Below the pieces are notes generated by a model. The model was not told the DNA's origin. It ran no database searches and worked only from the letters and a program-made list of their open reading frames with translations. A stretch of 64,000 nt of DNA. It comes from Pezicula radicicola (taxonomy: Eukaryota > Ascomycota > Leotiomycetes > Helotiales > Dermateaceae). The position numbers and the translations under genes are program-made. The DNA lies in assembly GCA_003008705.1 (NCBI GenBank), contig PDUO01000021.1:684766-748765 (forward strand), written 5' to 3'. Within the stretch, counting starts at the first letter, position 1, and every line of letters begins with the position of its first letter. Positions 23,960 through 35,907 of the stretch are shown here, piece by piece.

Positions 23960-24283
23960 ATGGGGGACAATGTCACAGCCCAAAAACCCGCGATAGACGC
24001 AAACGCCATCGCCGAAACAGCTCTACAAAGAGCAGCTGGAGCTCAAGGCCAACAAATTCAAACAACACAACAACAACAACAAGGATCAGGACTACAACCA
24101 CAATTTCGAACCTATGATAATACGGGGAGAAGATATGCGATTCGGGAACCGAGGATTAAGGATCGGGTTGGGTATCATGATGCGAATAAGTCTGCTATAA
24201 AGGTTAAGATTGAGTTGGATCTTGAGGTTGAGGTTGATTTATATGCGAGGGTTAAGGGTGATGTTACTATTGGGTTGATGTGA
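23960..24283 (+). CDS. small conserved fungal protein of unknown function, 107 aa
   Basis: A single exon from 23960 to 24283 (107 residues). The N-terminal half is Ala/Gln-rich with a Gln run (TTQQQQQG). The C-terminal half has a strict alternating pattern, KVKIELDLEVEVDLYARVKG, that predicts an amphipathic beta strand or small beta sheet, and ends DVTIGLM. No signal peptide or membrane segment. I recognise the alternating IELDLEVEVDL type as a recurrent small protein of filamentous ascomycetes, but know no function. The start is supported by a likely leader intron ending 13 bases upstream, and by the lack of any in-frame upstream extension with coding character. Confidence 0.7.
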   Translation: MGDNVTAQKPAIDANAIAETALQRAAGAQGQQIQTTQQQQQGSGLQPQFRTYDNTGRRYAIREPRIKDRVGYHDANKSAIKVKIELDLEVEVDLYARVKGDVTIGLM

Positions 24284-24904
24284 TGTGAGGATGGAGGAGG
24301 GATCGGGATCGGGATCAGGATGGGATTTGGATTGGGGATTTTTTATGGCATTGCATTGCTCTTTTGAGGGTGTTTTGTACGGTATTTATTGTTTGGATAA
24401 TAAATGTCGATTGTGGTTACTATTACATATGAACTACGAAGTATGGCGTATGCTTTGCTCTGACATAACCCCACTAGCGGCGGAACAGAATATAGCCCAT
24501 TGGGAAATACGGGCCATGGCCTGTATCTAATTCGCTTCTAAAGGCTTCACAGGACATAATCCGCAGTACGTCACGGCTAGATCAAGGGTCAGCAAAGCTA
24601 AGCAACGTGCCAGAGCGGCCGTGAATACTATGAGGAAGGTTGCTAGGTCAAACCAAAACTCGATCCTCAAAAAGATTTGAAAACCAAAAACAAAAAAAGA
24701 CTTATTGGATTTGCATTTTGGGAAGTCCTTGTGTATTTGAAGCGTAAAGCCACGCTGGAAATCAAACTATGTGTACATTAGCATTTATCGTACACCGCCA
24801 CAGCCGACTCCGCCCTAGAACCGTTCCTATCCATTACGCCTGGTTTCTCCCGATACTTGGTATGTTTGACAGTGCGAAAGTACAATTTGATTCAAGCGAT
24901 GATT
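24284..24904. other. intergenic with a possible 5S rRNA relic
   Basis: The 3' flanks of the small gene and of the transporter gene meet here. Apart from the 5S-like stretch at 24554-24655 nothing is recognised. Confidence 0.5.
24554..24655 (+). pseudogene. possible degenerate 5S rRNA gene
   Basis: The stretch begins ACATA and contains AAAGCTAAGCAACGTGCC followed by GTGAATACTATGAGG, in the order and spacing of the internal control region of fungal 5S rRNA. The 5' and 3' ends do not pair convincingly as helix I. It is therefore at best a truncated or decayed copy. Identification rests on remembered motifs only. Confidence 0.3.
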
Positions 24905-26752
24905 TTAGTTATCATCCTCGCGGTGATCCCCACCCCGAACAGCCCCACTGCCATTATTGTTCTTGGTTCTTCCGGTGATATCTCCCCAAGTTGCGCCAAA
25001 TCTGCGACCCGTTGATGCTAGAAGTCCTTCCTCCTCATCTGCTTCAGCGTCCTGGTCTAGCTCGTTAAGGTCTAATTTTGGTGTTTTAAATAGAGAAGTG
25101 ACAAAAACAATTAGGAACACAGCGAGGAAAGCGAACTGAGCCCAAAAAGCTAGAGCACCGAAGACGGGAAAGTTGATGGTGACGCGATTAAGGAAGGTTG
25201 AGATGACACTTGGTGTGCATATATTCTTCGATTCATAATCCTCTGATAGCTCAGAACATGGTTTGATGAGATCCTTCAGTTTCGAGCAGTCTGGTGTCTC
25301 TCCTGGATGTCTGGGTGTATTGCTGCAGAATGTCTGAGCGCCGTAGATGGAGTACTGAGGTGCGACAATCATGGCAATTGAATAATTTATCGCAAGTATG
25401 ATCAAGGCCAACATAACAGTTGTGATGAGCATTGCTTGCGGAGAAGTATGACCTTTGCGAATATCAAACAGCTTGATCCAGAGGAATCGAATGCCGATAG
25501 TCGCAATGCCGACAACTGAGCTGCTGAAAAAGTACAATACTAACAGGGCCATCAAAACATAATCAATGGGAAACACCTTGGAAGCTTGAACGAAAACCCA
25601 GTTAATAGGCTGGAAGACATTGATACTATGACAATAGTTAGTAATTATACTTGCGATTAAGAGAAAACACCAAAGACTCCCCAAAGAAGAAGCTCACCTT
25701 CCCAGAATATAGCCACAATGTTGTTTGCAGATTGAATTCTTCGCTTTATCAATGCCTGTAATCAACATAGAAGTCCATATGATGATGGCGAGAATGAGAA
25801 TAAGAATTCCTCCAATCAGTTTGAGTGGCCTGAATACAGCGCATGTCTTGGCCCAAGCCTTAACAATGAAGCTCTTTCCTTCTCCTCGCGCTTCGGCAGC
25901 AAGGCGCTCTCGACGAACAAGTGTGCGTTCTTCACGGACAAGCGCCTCCAATTCTCGTTGGTCTTTGGGTGGGAGACCTTCACGACCGGCATTCCGACCT
26001 TCCAGCTGGCGTTGTCGTTCTCGGTTCTGCTCGAGTGCCGTAGCGGTCGTCTCCGATAGTTGAGGTGCACTGACGGAAGGTGCCGATTTGATGAAAGATA
26101 TTGGAAGCAACGCAAAGCCAGCTGCGGTGTATAAGAGGTACAAAAGTGTGCCCAAACATATCAGCAAACCGAGAGCAAAGGTCAAGGCGCGCTCTCCATG
26201 ATTCTCCGATAGGAGACGCTTGAAATAATCAAGATCTAGATGAGCTCCTTCGCGGTCCCTTGCGACTGGAACGAAGAAGCCGATGATGAACAAGATGACG
26301 ACTAGGATGACGAAGATTAAGGTGTACTTGAGAGCACCAAGGAATCGTTGGCTGAATGATTGTGTGCCATCCTCTGCATCAACCTCATCATATTCTTCGT
26401 AGAAGAAGTAGGTGAATGGCACGACGAGCAGACACAAGACGGCATCCAAGCTGTACAGTGTGTAGTACACGATCTTCAGAGTCAAGAGAATGTTGTGTAC
26501 GGTCTCCGGTGTCGCCCAGTCCTTCTTGACGCCATATTTCGAGGTTGTGGAGCTAACTAGAGCAATATCGACGGGTAGCAGTAAGACGGTTGCTAGTAGG
26601 GAGGTTAAGGTTATGATGGTAATTGTTGACACCAGCGCCGAGCGTTCTCTAGGGGTCTGGTAGGTGTATGTAAATATTGCTGCGATGAGTGCTACGAGGG
26701 TAACAGCGACTGCGTATGCAACCCATATGAAGGCCGTCTGGATGAGCGCCAT
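24905..26752 (-). CDS. LMBD1-like (LMBR1 domain) lysosomal cobalamin transporter homologue
   Basis: Two exons on the minus strand (26752-25698 and 25625-24905) give 591 residues. There are about nine strong hydrophobic segments. The order is an N-terminal block starting [38 protein letters not shown] between helices 3 and 4, a long charged cytoplasmic loop rich in Arg/Glu (about residues 235-300), then four more helices and an acidic tail ending REDDN. This matches the LMBR1-like family, where the LMBD1 member helps export cobalamin from lysosomes in animals. Fungal substrates are unproven, so the transporter name is by homology. The start is placed at 26752 because the in-frame codon upstream is TTG. 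Divergent from cft1. Confidence 0.88.
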
Positions 26753-27452
26753 AGTTGTGACGCGCAAAGCGGGAGCTCTGCTTCCTCGATTATGATGCAG
26801 TTACGTGATTGTTTTCGTATGTTTACTCGACACTTGGTGTTGTTAGGAGCAGACGCAGAAGCAGAAATTGAAAATCTCACCCAGGATCAAAGCATTACGG
26901 TTACTGTGCAAGAGGCGTCGATGCGATGCGGTGCGATTTGAAGATATAATAATTACCATATGGGAGAAATGGATTGAGGTTCTGTTTTCGATCGAAGATC
27001 TCTGACGTACTCGTACTTGCGTTAGTCTGCCTTCTCCGCTTCAAGACATGGGACATGGACATGGGGGAGCTCAAGCTTTACCCCTGTCTCCCTGTACGGA
27101 GGTACAGGGGATAAGTTGTATCTCACCGCTTTATTTTCTGCCGCGCAAAACTCTGCTTCAGCGCGTGTTACAGGGCCCATTAGCATACTCCCTGCAAAAG
27201 CGGTGAGATCTAACTTATTGCCTGAACAGTACGAAGGTACTCCGTTTCTGGACAGAAAGAAATACGGTGACCGCCTTTGACTTTCTTAGTAATTCCACAC
27301 TTTCACCTACAACAACAGCCTTCGGACGCGGTAGGTACTTGTCCCTACAGTCGATAACTTTGATGTTTCGTCGCATCCTCTCTCTCCACCACCCCTCCAA
27401 CCCTCCAACCTCTAGATACGATCGACTCTAATGCATTTACAGCACTCATAAG
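26753..27452. promoter_or_regulatory. divergent promoter of LMBD1-like gene and cft1
   Basis: The two start codons are 700 bases apart. The middle is occupied by a palindromic repeat (27090-27245). The cft1-proximal part is C/T-rich (27370-27420). Confidence 0.5.
27090..27245. mobile_element. palindromic MITE-like insertion in shared promoter
   Basis: Arms at 27111-27132 (ATAAGTTGTATCTCACCGCT...) and 27197-27218 are inverted repeats with 20 of 22 positions paired. A perfect hairpin CCCTGTAC-GGAG-GTACAGGG sits at 27090-27109, and a related GTAC-rich segment (ACGAAGGTACTCCG) follows the right arm. No coding content. The arrangement suggests a small transposable element or a strong cruciform-forming regulatory palindrome. 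Confidence 0.55.
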
Positions 27453-30400
27453 ATGCACTGCTACACGGAGCTGACACCTCCCACAGCTGTCACACACTCC
27501 TTACACCTCCCCTTTCTCTCGGCCGATGCGAAGAACCTCGTTGTCGCGAAAACTTCTCTCCTTCAGATCTTCACTTACAAGACCGTCGCGGTCGAGGTCG
27601 AGAGCCTCCCAGAGAGCAGCGCGGAATTTGCAAAGGGACCCATAACAGGCGACAAACGAATCAAGGATGATGATGATGGACTCGATTCCTCATTCCTTGG
27701 TACCGACACAGTCTTGCAGCGAACACAGCGCACAAGTACGACCAAGCTTGTTCTCGTCGCAGAGTACACGCTATCAGGAACGGTAACCTCACTTGTGCGG
27801 GTCAAGACCCAGGCGTCAAAGTCCGGTGGTGAAGCTTTGCTGGTGGGCTTCAAGGATGCCAAACTCAGCCTTGTAGAATGGGACCCGGCGCGGCCAGGCT
27901 TGTCGACAATATCCATCCATTACTATGAGCAGGATGACCTTCAGGGAAGCCCATGGGTATCGTCTCTTGGCAATTGGATTAATTACCTCAGTGTCGATCC
28001 AGGAAGCAGATGCGCGGCTCTTAAATTCGGGGCACGAAACTTAGCCATATTGCCATTCAACCAAGGGGATGAAGACGCCACAATGGATAATGACTGGGAC
28101 GAGGAGCTGGATGGGCCACGACCGAGTGGTACGGCGTCAGCTAAGGCTACAAATGGCGACAACAAGGCAGGTGAAACGCCCTATGGTTCCTCGTTCGTAT
28201 TACGACTCTCAGCTTTAGATCCTGGCATCATCCATCCTGTCCATCTTGCTTTTCTGTATGAATATAGGGAACCAACTTTTGGCATCCTTTCATCCACCAC
28301 ATTCCCATCTGCATCATTATTGTACGAGAGGAAAGATCATCTGACCTATATGGTTTTTACTCTTGACCTCCATCAACGCGCATCCACAACGATTCTGTCC
28401 GTCACTGGACTACCCGTCGATTTGTTCTCTATAATACCGCTACCAGCCCCAGTAGGTGGAGCTCTCCTTGTTGGTGGAAACGAATTGATACATATTGATC
28501 AAGCGGGCAAAGCGAATGGTGTAGCAGTGAACATGTTTGCAAAGCAATGTACTTCGTTTGGGCTTGCGGATCAGTCCAGTCTCAAAATGCACTTAGAAGG
28601 CTGCATTATCCAGCAGTTATCCATTGCAAATGGGGAGATGTTGATTATTCTTGACAGCGGCGATCTTGCTATTCTCAGTTTCCGCCTAGATGGGAGATCT
28701 GTGTCGGGCTTGAGTGTCCGAAAAGTTGCGACTGAAGCAGGAGGCTCCGTAATTTCCACCGGCGCATCGTGTGCTAGTCCTCTAGGACCTAATGTTCTTT
28801 TCGTAGGAAGTGAACATGCAGATTCTGTCGTACTCGGGTGGAGCAGGAAGTCGAATCAAGTGTCACGTCGTAAATCACGCTTAGATCTAGTTGAGGCAGA
28901 GGAGGCAGATGACACCTACTTTGACGATGAAGACGAAGAAGACGATGACGCTGATGATGACCTGTACGGCGAGAGCACATCTGTCAAACCAGTGGTAACG
29001 AATGGCGAGAATGGGGCAGATTCAACAAACAGCAAAGCTGGGGATTATTTCTTCCGCATACATGATTCTTTGATCAGCATTGCCCCAATTCTCGAAACTG
29101 CCTTCGGGAAACCCTCCTTTATGCCAGACAGCGAAGACAAAAACAACTTAGAAGGCGTTACCAGCGATCTGGAGCTTGCTGCAGCCGTAGGCCGCGGTAA
29201 AGCTGGATCTTTGGCCATCATGCACCAGGACATTCAGCCGAAAGTCATTGGGAGATTTGAGTTCCCAGAAGCGCGCGGCATATGGACTATGAGCGCTAAG
29301 AGACCTCCACCTAAGGGGTTGCAGACAAATAAAGAAAAGACTGCCATGAGTGGCGATTACGGTGTCGACGCCCAGTATGATAGACTGATGATAGTCTCAA
29401 AAGCGCTCGCAGATTCTGCCGAAGAGTCCGATGTATATGCACTAACGTCAGCTGGATTTGAGGCGCTGACTGGTACAGAGTTCGAGCCAGCTGCTGGCTC
29501 AACAATTGAAGCCGGAACATTAGGCAATGGTATGCGCGTCATTCAAGTCTTGAAATCTGAGGTCAGGAGTTATGATGGTGGTAAGTCGATCCCTCTCTTT
29601 TTTCATAGGTGCCTCTCTACTAGGCATGGCAGACTGCGTTATGTACTCAAAGTGCAAATGGGGACAAATTTGCAGCTCTCTGTAGATCAATCTTGCCTAA
29701 GTCCCGTCTCCCCCTTTTCAGGCGCTATCTGGGGATTTGTCATGTCCAATAGCATCAATGAAAGCAATTATCACTCATGTGCTTCTATTTATCCTGCCGT
29801 TGCCATGTGTTATCCACAGACTGTTCTAAGGAAGGACGGCTGACTGGGTGATCTGCGCAATAGATCTCGGTTTGGCACAGATATTGCCAATGTTCGACGA
29901 TGATACTGGGGCAGAACCAAAGATCATCAGCGCCAGTTTTGCAGACCCATATCTTCTGCTTATCAGAGACGACGCTAGCGTCTTCGTCGCTCAGTGTGAT
30001 GACAACAACGAGCTAGAAGAGGTCGAGCGAGAAGACGATGCACTACTGACCACGAAGTGGTTGACGGGCTGCTTGTATTCCGACGACACTGGTGTGTTTA
30101 CCACGACAGATAATGTCAAACACACCAAAAATGGGGAGAACGTTATGATGTTCCTGCTGAGCGCTGGTGGTTCACTACACGTAAGTCATATCCAGACTTC
30201 CCAGTTTTTAGCGGTAATTGATGATCATAAGATATATGCGCTTCCAGATCTTTCAAAGCCGGTGTATGTCGCTGAGGGTTTGTGTTTCGTACCACCTGTC
30301 CTGTCCGCAGACTATGCAGCAAGAAGGTCTGCCGCCCGAGAGACTCTAACAGAGATCCTTGTTGCGGACTTGGGTGATACAATTGCAAAATCTCCATATC

Positions 30401-32239
30401 TGATTGTGAGTTGGTATTGACATGCGAGGAATAATTCTAACGGTCTACAGTTGCGTCCATCTAATGACGATCTTACCATATATGAGCCTTTTCGCACCGC
30501 ACCAACAGATTCAAAATTATCACTCGCAGATACACTTCATTTCTTGAAAATCCATAATCCCCATTTGGCTGAAAATCCCGTAATATCTGCAGAAGAGAAT
30601 ACCGATGAGGCCCAGGAGACCAGAGACAATCCAATGCGTTGGGTCACAAACTTAGGGGGCTTCAGCACTGTCTTTCTTCCAGGCGGCTCTCCAAGCTTTA
30701 TCATAAAGAGTTCCAAGAGCACTCCTAAAGTAATACGCCTTCAAGGCAAGGGTGTTAGGGGCATGAGCAGTTTCCATACAGCAGGCTGTGACCGTGGCTT
30801 TATTTATGCCGACATTGATGGGGTCGCACGAGTGTCACAGCTACCTGAAGATACCAATCTCGAGCTTGGCATCACGATTAAGAAAATTGAACTTGGAAAC
30901 GATGTTCACGGTGTTGCCTTTCATCCTCCGATGGAGTCATATGTCGTTGCTACTAGTACAGACGTCGTCTTTGAATTGCCCAAAGATGATGACCACCACC
31001 GCGACTGGCAACGCGAGGATATTCCTTTTAAGCCATCAATGGAGCAAAGCTTTCTAAAGCTTATCAGTCCTATCAATTGGTCAATAATTGACAGTGTCGA
31101 ACTTGAGCCTTTCGAAAGCATCATGTGCATTCAGACAATGAACCTAGAAGTCTCAGAGATCACCAATGAGCGAAAGCAGTTAATCACAGTTGGCACAGGG
31201 ATTTCTCGTGGCGAAGATCAGCCAACCAAAGGTCGTATTTACGTTTACGATGTTGTTATGGTGGTGCCGGAGCCAGGAAAACCAGAGAAAAACAAGAGGC
31301 TTAAGCTCATTGCTAAAGAGGACATACCCCGAGGCGCAGTAACTGCCATATCAGAAATCGGAAATCAGGGTTTCATGCTTGTAGCCCAAGGCCAGAAATG
31401 CATGGTTCGTGGCTTGAAGGAAGACGGCAGTCTGCTGCCCGTTGCATTCATGGATATGAACACTTACACTACCGTTGCAAAAGAATTACGAGGCACAGGC
31501 CTTTGCGTTATGGCTGATGCTGTGAAAGGCGTTTGGTTCGCCGGTTACACTGAAGAACCGTACAAAATGATGCTTTTTGGGAAATCCAATACACGTATGG
31601 AAGTTGTGGCTGCCGAGTTCCTACCTGACGGGAAGGAATTGTACATAATCGTTGCCGATGCGGATTGTAACCTCACTGTTCTGCAATACGACCCCGAACG
31701 TAAGTTCTCCTTCATAAAATTTCGCTCAACGCTCACATTTCACAGATCCAAAATCACTCCAAGGTCATCTCCTTCTGCACCGCACCACTTTTTCGCTCGG
31801 CGGTCACCTTCCTTCCACCATGACACTCCTTCCGCGCACTACATCATCTACTATGGTACCTGCTACACCCGATGCCATGGAGACGGCAGCAGAAGCCACT
31901 ATTCCGGAGCACCAGATCCTCATCACTTCAAATACAGGCTCCATCTCAGTTCTTTCTCCTCTATCAGAGTCCCAATATAGGCGTCTCAATACCCTCGCAA
32001 CTCACCTGACCAATACACTGTATCATGCATGTGGTTTAAATCCGAGAGCCTACAGAGTGGAAAAGGACGCGCCAGAAGCAATGGTGGGTGCAAGAGCAAT
32101 TGTAGATGGCGGAATTCTCATGCGATGGATGGAGTTGGGGAGCCAAAGACGGTTAGAAGTTGCGGGACGGGTCGGCGTGAATGTTGATGAGGTCAGGGAA
32201 GATTTATCGGCTCTTATGGGCGGATTGCGATATGTGTAA
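27453..32239 (+). CDS. cft1: cleavage and polyadenylation specificity factor Cft1 (CPSF160)
   Basis: Exons 27453-29580, 29864-30180, 30232-30405, 30451-31699 and 31746-32239 give 1453 residues, normal for the family. The start MHCYTELTPPTAVTHSLHLP, the acidic insert around residue 480 (DDTYFDDEDEEDDD), the block LGLAQILPMFDDDTGAEPKI and the C-terminal RVGVNVDEVREDLSALMGGL fit Cft1/CPSF160, a triple beta-propeller scaffold of the nuclear mRNA 3' end processing complex related to DDB1. Family role: scaffolds the polymerase module and AAUAAA recognition. Intron 1 (283 nt) is long. Intron 2 (30181-30231, 51 nt) is a multiple of three with no stop, so retention would add 17 residues; I splice it because its GTAAGT and ATAAG borders restore the LH-IYALPDLSK junction. 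Shares a promoter with the LMBD1-like gene. Confidence 0.93.
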
Positions 32240-33250
32240 CTTTACGGGGAGCTAGCTCTTGGTGCTCGCTTTTTGCAGCGGAGTAAAGGACTGGATAGCT
32301 GGAGTTGTGGCGAGATGGCCTTGGAATGCAAGAAGAAAAAAAGAAAAAAGAAAGAGAAAAAAGAAACACAAAACCGGGAATTAGACGGTCAACAATAAGC
32401 CAGTGATTTATTGCAGATTACAGATTACAGATTTACAGTCAACTGTAACTTGAGCTTTTGTGGTCGTGCTCAGCCAGCGCGACAATGTGGTGGCACTCTT
32501 CGTACGAAAGGGGGATCCGGTCTAGCGTGACTTCATTTACGCACTTTCAGCACTACAGTATTAGGACTACGCACCTTAGCAACGCTGAAGCGGGTTAAAG
32601 TGACAAGGGGGGGCGGGGTGACTCCAGGATCTAGGATTACTGTACAGTACTGTACTCCTGTAGGATATAAGGTATAGGTGATATATTGGTCACGAGACCG
32701 TTGCCAAGAAGCCATCGGAGCCGGAAGTACCTCCTGGGCCACATGGAACTTTTCGGGAAAAGACGTGATGTGAAATGCCATGACACTACAACTGTACTAC
32801 TGTACTACTGTACAGTAACAATTATGACTACGGAGTACCTCGGAGGCCTACCCTCCTGCCCGATCCCTGGGCCAGCATCGGACCTATCTCCTTATCTCTC
32901 CCTTTTGTTTTTGGTTTTTTTTGGCTACCAACTACCGCGAGGTGCGACCCTTATATCAGAGTTTCTCTAAGCTCTTGCGCTCCTGGTGGCTACGGAAGTT
33001 TGCTCCGTTGACGCAATGATGAAGCCCTGTTACCTGTGCTTTTACTCATACTTATGTAAGCACCCTCACGTATATCCTTGCAAAGCAGAATCTCGAACAT
33101 CATACTACTCCTGTGCTGAGGATTCCTAGAGCTTCAAGTTCGCCAATAATCTACTTAACCATACCGGATTCAGCTTTCGTGAGCCACCACCACAGCCATT
33201 GCACCCTTTCCGCTTCTTCTAATGCACAAACTCCGTGACGCACCGTGACT
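32240..33250. other. intergenic between cft1 and Zn2Cys6 gene
   Basis: About 1 kb. It holds a purine-rich A/G tract (32330-32372), short GATTACA-like repeats (32413-32440), a TACTGTACAGTA palindrome near 32640 and a CTGTACTA repeat near 32790-32815. No gene seen. Confidence 0.5.
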
Positions 33251-35907
33251 ATGGATCCTCCTTCGACATCTTCAGTTGCAGAGGGGAAAAAGAGGGAGAG
33301 GAGCCCCACGGATAGGAGACCTCTTGCGGCAATGGTACGGTACAGTTGGTTTTCTGGCTTATGGATTTAGAGTGGTCGGGTTTGGCATTGCGTCATGATT
33401 AATGCATTTTTGCAATAGGCTTGCGAGACTTGTCGGGCCAGGAAGACTCGTTGCGATGAGCAAAGGCCACGATGTGGGCTATGCCAAAAGTTGAACAGAG
33501 TCTGCCTATATCAAGAACCGAAGCCGACCAAGTAAGTAGTAGTATGGTTGTCGGAGGCCACGCTGCAGCTCCGAAGCAAAGCACACACTCACCATCTCCA
33601 GGAAAGACACCACCCTCAGCCAGATCCTGGAAACTTTGAACTCTCTAAATATAAAACTCGATCGGGCCTTATCGCCATTACCCGCCCAAGATCGAAGCAA
33701 GTGGCAGCAGCAGTTCAGACACCTGAAGGCCTTTCCGCCGACCCCTGGACCGAGTGGAGCTGCCAGCGAGATATCAGAGAGATCGAAACTATCCTCACAC
33801 AATCTCAGCCTTACCAAGCTGTCGGCCGACCCTAGAAATCACCCGTCTCGGGCAATCTCGAACCTAGAATCATTTCAGGTGCCCACTCGGCAGATCACAG
33901 AAGTACACAAACTTTTGGCATGGCCAGCAGTACAGACTCTGCTAGAATGTCATGGCGCAGATTTATTAAAATGGGATAGAGATAATAGAGGGACAGAGAA
34001 CTGGTTGATGGAGATATCCAAGGACTTTGGCGACATGCTTCCTCTGGACTGGCCTGTGGATATCATTTATAGCGAAACTGGGGACTTGCAGCTGGATCTT
34101 GGTCGGTCAATAACGCTAACTAGGGACTATGTTGAACATCTCTGCGCAACATACTTTCAATCATTCCACTATACGTATCCAATTCTTGATCATGCTACAT
34201 TTTACTACCAAATTTTGCCCGAGGCCTGTCGTCGTTCATTCAACGAATCACACGAAGGATCTTGCCTTGTTCTTCTGGTACTAGCTCTAGCTTGTGTTGC
34301 CGAAGAAGGTGCCACAGGAGAACCGATAGTTGACAGTGTCGGCAGACTTACTGGGGTTAGAGGCGGTACTGTTGAACGCCCGCCCGGGCTTGTATTATTG
34401 AATGAGGCCAAACGCAGGTTTGGAGCCTGTCTCACTCATTGGAGCCTGACCACTCTCCAGACATCTATCTTATTTGCGTGAGTGCGTTAAGTAGAACAAA
34501 TGGGAAGACACGTGTACTAATGTCATATCTCAAAGTGTATACTATTCCCAAGTCTCTCGAAATCTAGTTCGTCTTTTCTGTGCCATTCGGTGGATTTCAT
34601 TTGGCTGATCTTGGTACAGGAGTTTTGGCGCATGGCTACCATTAGCTGTACTATAGTTCAGAGCCTTGTGAAAAGGTGTGTTATTCATTTGGTAATGTAG
34701 GGGCTCGGCTAACTCATACAACAGCATTGTTCAGTGGGGAACGGTGGAGAGCGATCGTGTAGCGAGGTGCTTCTGGATGTGCAGCATCCTAGAGGGGTAA
34801 ATATTTAAAAGACCTGGAAGAATTATCGCTTACGAACAAAATCTGTAGCGGGCTCACAGGTGAGCTGGGACTTGATCTTCCCAGCATCACTAGCCTTCAA
34901 GACTCAGTCCCTCTCCCAATCTTTTTAACAGAGGGAACCAGTGAGGCGACGAAAACAAGCGATGACCTGTTCATTGAATATCACTTTCTGGCTCAGATAA
35001 CACTAAGGACTTTAATCAATCGGACACGAAATTCTATCCAGGATTCTAGTAAGTACACTTACCCTAGTCTGCCAAAATACTATTACTTCATGGAAGATAC
35101 TGACCATCCTCCGAGAAGGGAATATATTCCAAGAAACCCCTGAGGCCATCCAGGGTCGGAGGATAGTTATGCAAGAACTCTCTACTCAGTTGCAGAATTG
35201 GCGCCTCACTTTGCCAACTCCTATAGCATGGGACGACGATGATCTCCTGGGGGAGTTTTCCGACATAACGATGCTTGACACTAGTCAAGACTTATACAAG
35301 GAAGCTATCACACTGATTGATCCTGCAGTTACGGGCATGGTTGATTTTAGATCCATCCTTAATGCTTCACTGCGAACGCGCTATAAGTATGCGCAGTATA
35401 TTATCTGGCGACCTTATATTTACCAGGTCCTACACTACCCTCTCGACACTACTCAGCATGACCATGAGTCCTGTCGTAAAGCTTTGAAGGTAAGAGTATC
35501 GAGGCAGCAGATCTCTTATATCTGACTCTTGATAGGCTTGCTCCCTCTGGCCTCTCACATTTGCCACCTTTCAGCCTCAACGACGGCTTGTTCCTCACCT
35601 CTATGAGTACACCCACACGTGAGTCATTATCGCCCTGTTTTCAAAAAATATAAAATAAACTTGCCTACTAACACCATGCGGAAGATTATTCGGCATTTTG
35701 ATTTTAATACACGTCTCTGAATCCAACCCTGTCTTAGAGCCGCTACTGGAGACGGCGCCGGCAAATTATGAGATTAAGCTCAGTGTGGAACTATATTTAA
35801 CTTGGATCCGCGATATGAAGGTTGTACATCCAGTTGCAAGATGGTGTTGGGATCTTTTGAAAGTCATATACAAAGATCATGACCTTGTACGCGATTCTGT
35901 CGACTAG
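33251..35907 (+). CDS. Zn2Cys6 fungal-specific transcription factor
   Basis: Ten exons: 33251-33334, 33419-33531, 33602-34477, 34536-34566, 34620-34675, 34725-34796, 34849-35048, 35116-35489, 35536-35618 and 35685-35907. All phases close, giving 703 residues. The binuclear zinc cluster spans residues 30-57 with the pattern C30-x2-C33-x6-C40-x6-C47-x2-C50-x6-C57 (CETCRARKTRCDEQRPRCGL). A short heptad-like linker follows (TLSQILETLNSLNIKLDRAL). The fungal-specific middle domain starts around residue 215 (LCATYFQSFHYTYPILDHATF) and includes RCFWMCSILEG. The C-terminus ends VKVIYK-type, DHDLVRDSVD. Such proteins bind CGG-containing DNA and control metabolic, drug-resistance or secondary-metabolism genes; the target here is unknown. 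Introns 4-6 lie only 31-72 coding bases apart. The exon 7 acceptor at 35115 was chosen since only it keeps the frame; its branch site is TACTGAC. Confidence 0.88.

Noticed and set aside
35041..35100. Apparent frameshift in the Zn2Cys6 gene when the acceptor at 35096 is used
   Set aside because: Using the acceptor at 35115, with a TACTGAC branch site just before it, restores the frame fully, so the gene is intact.
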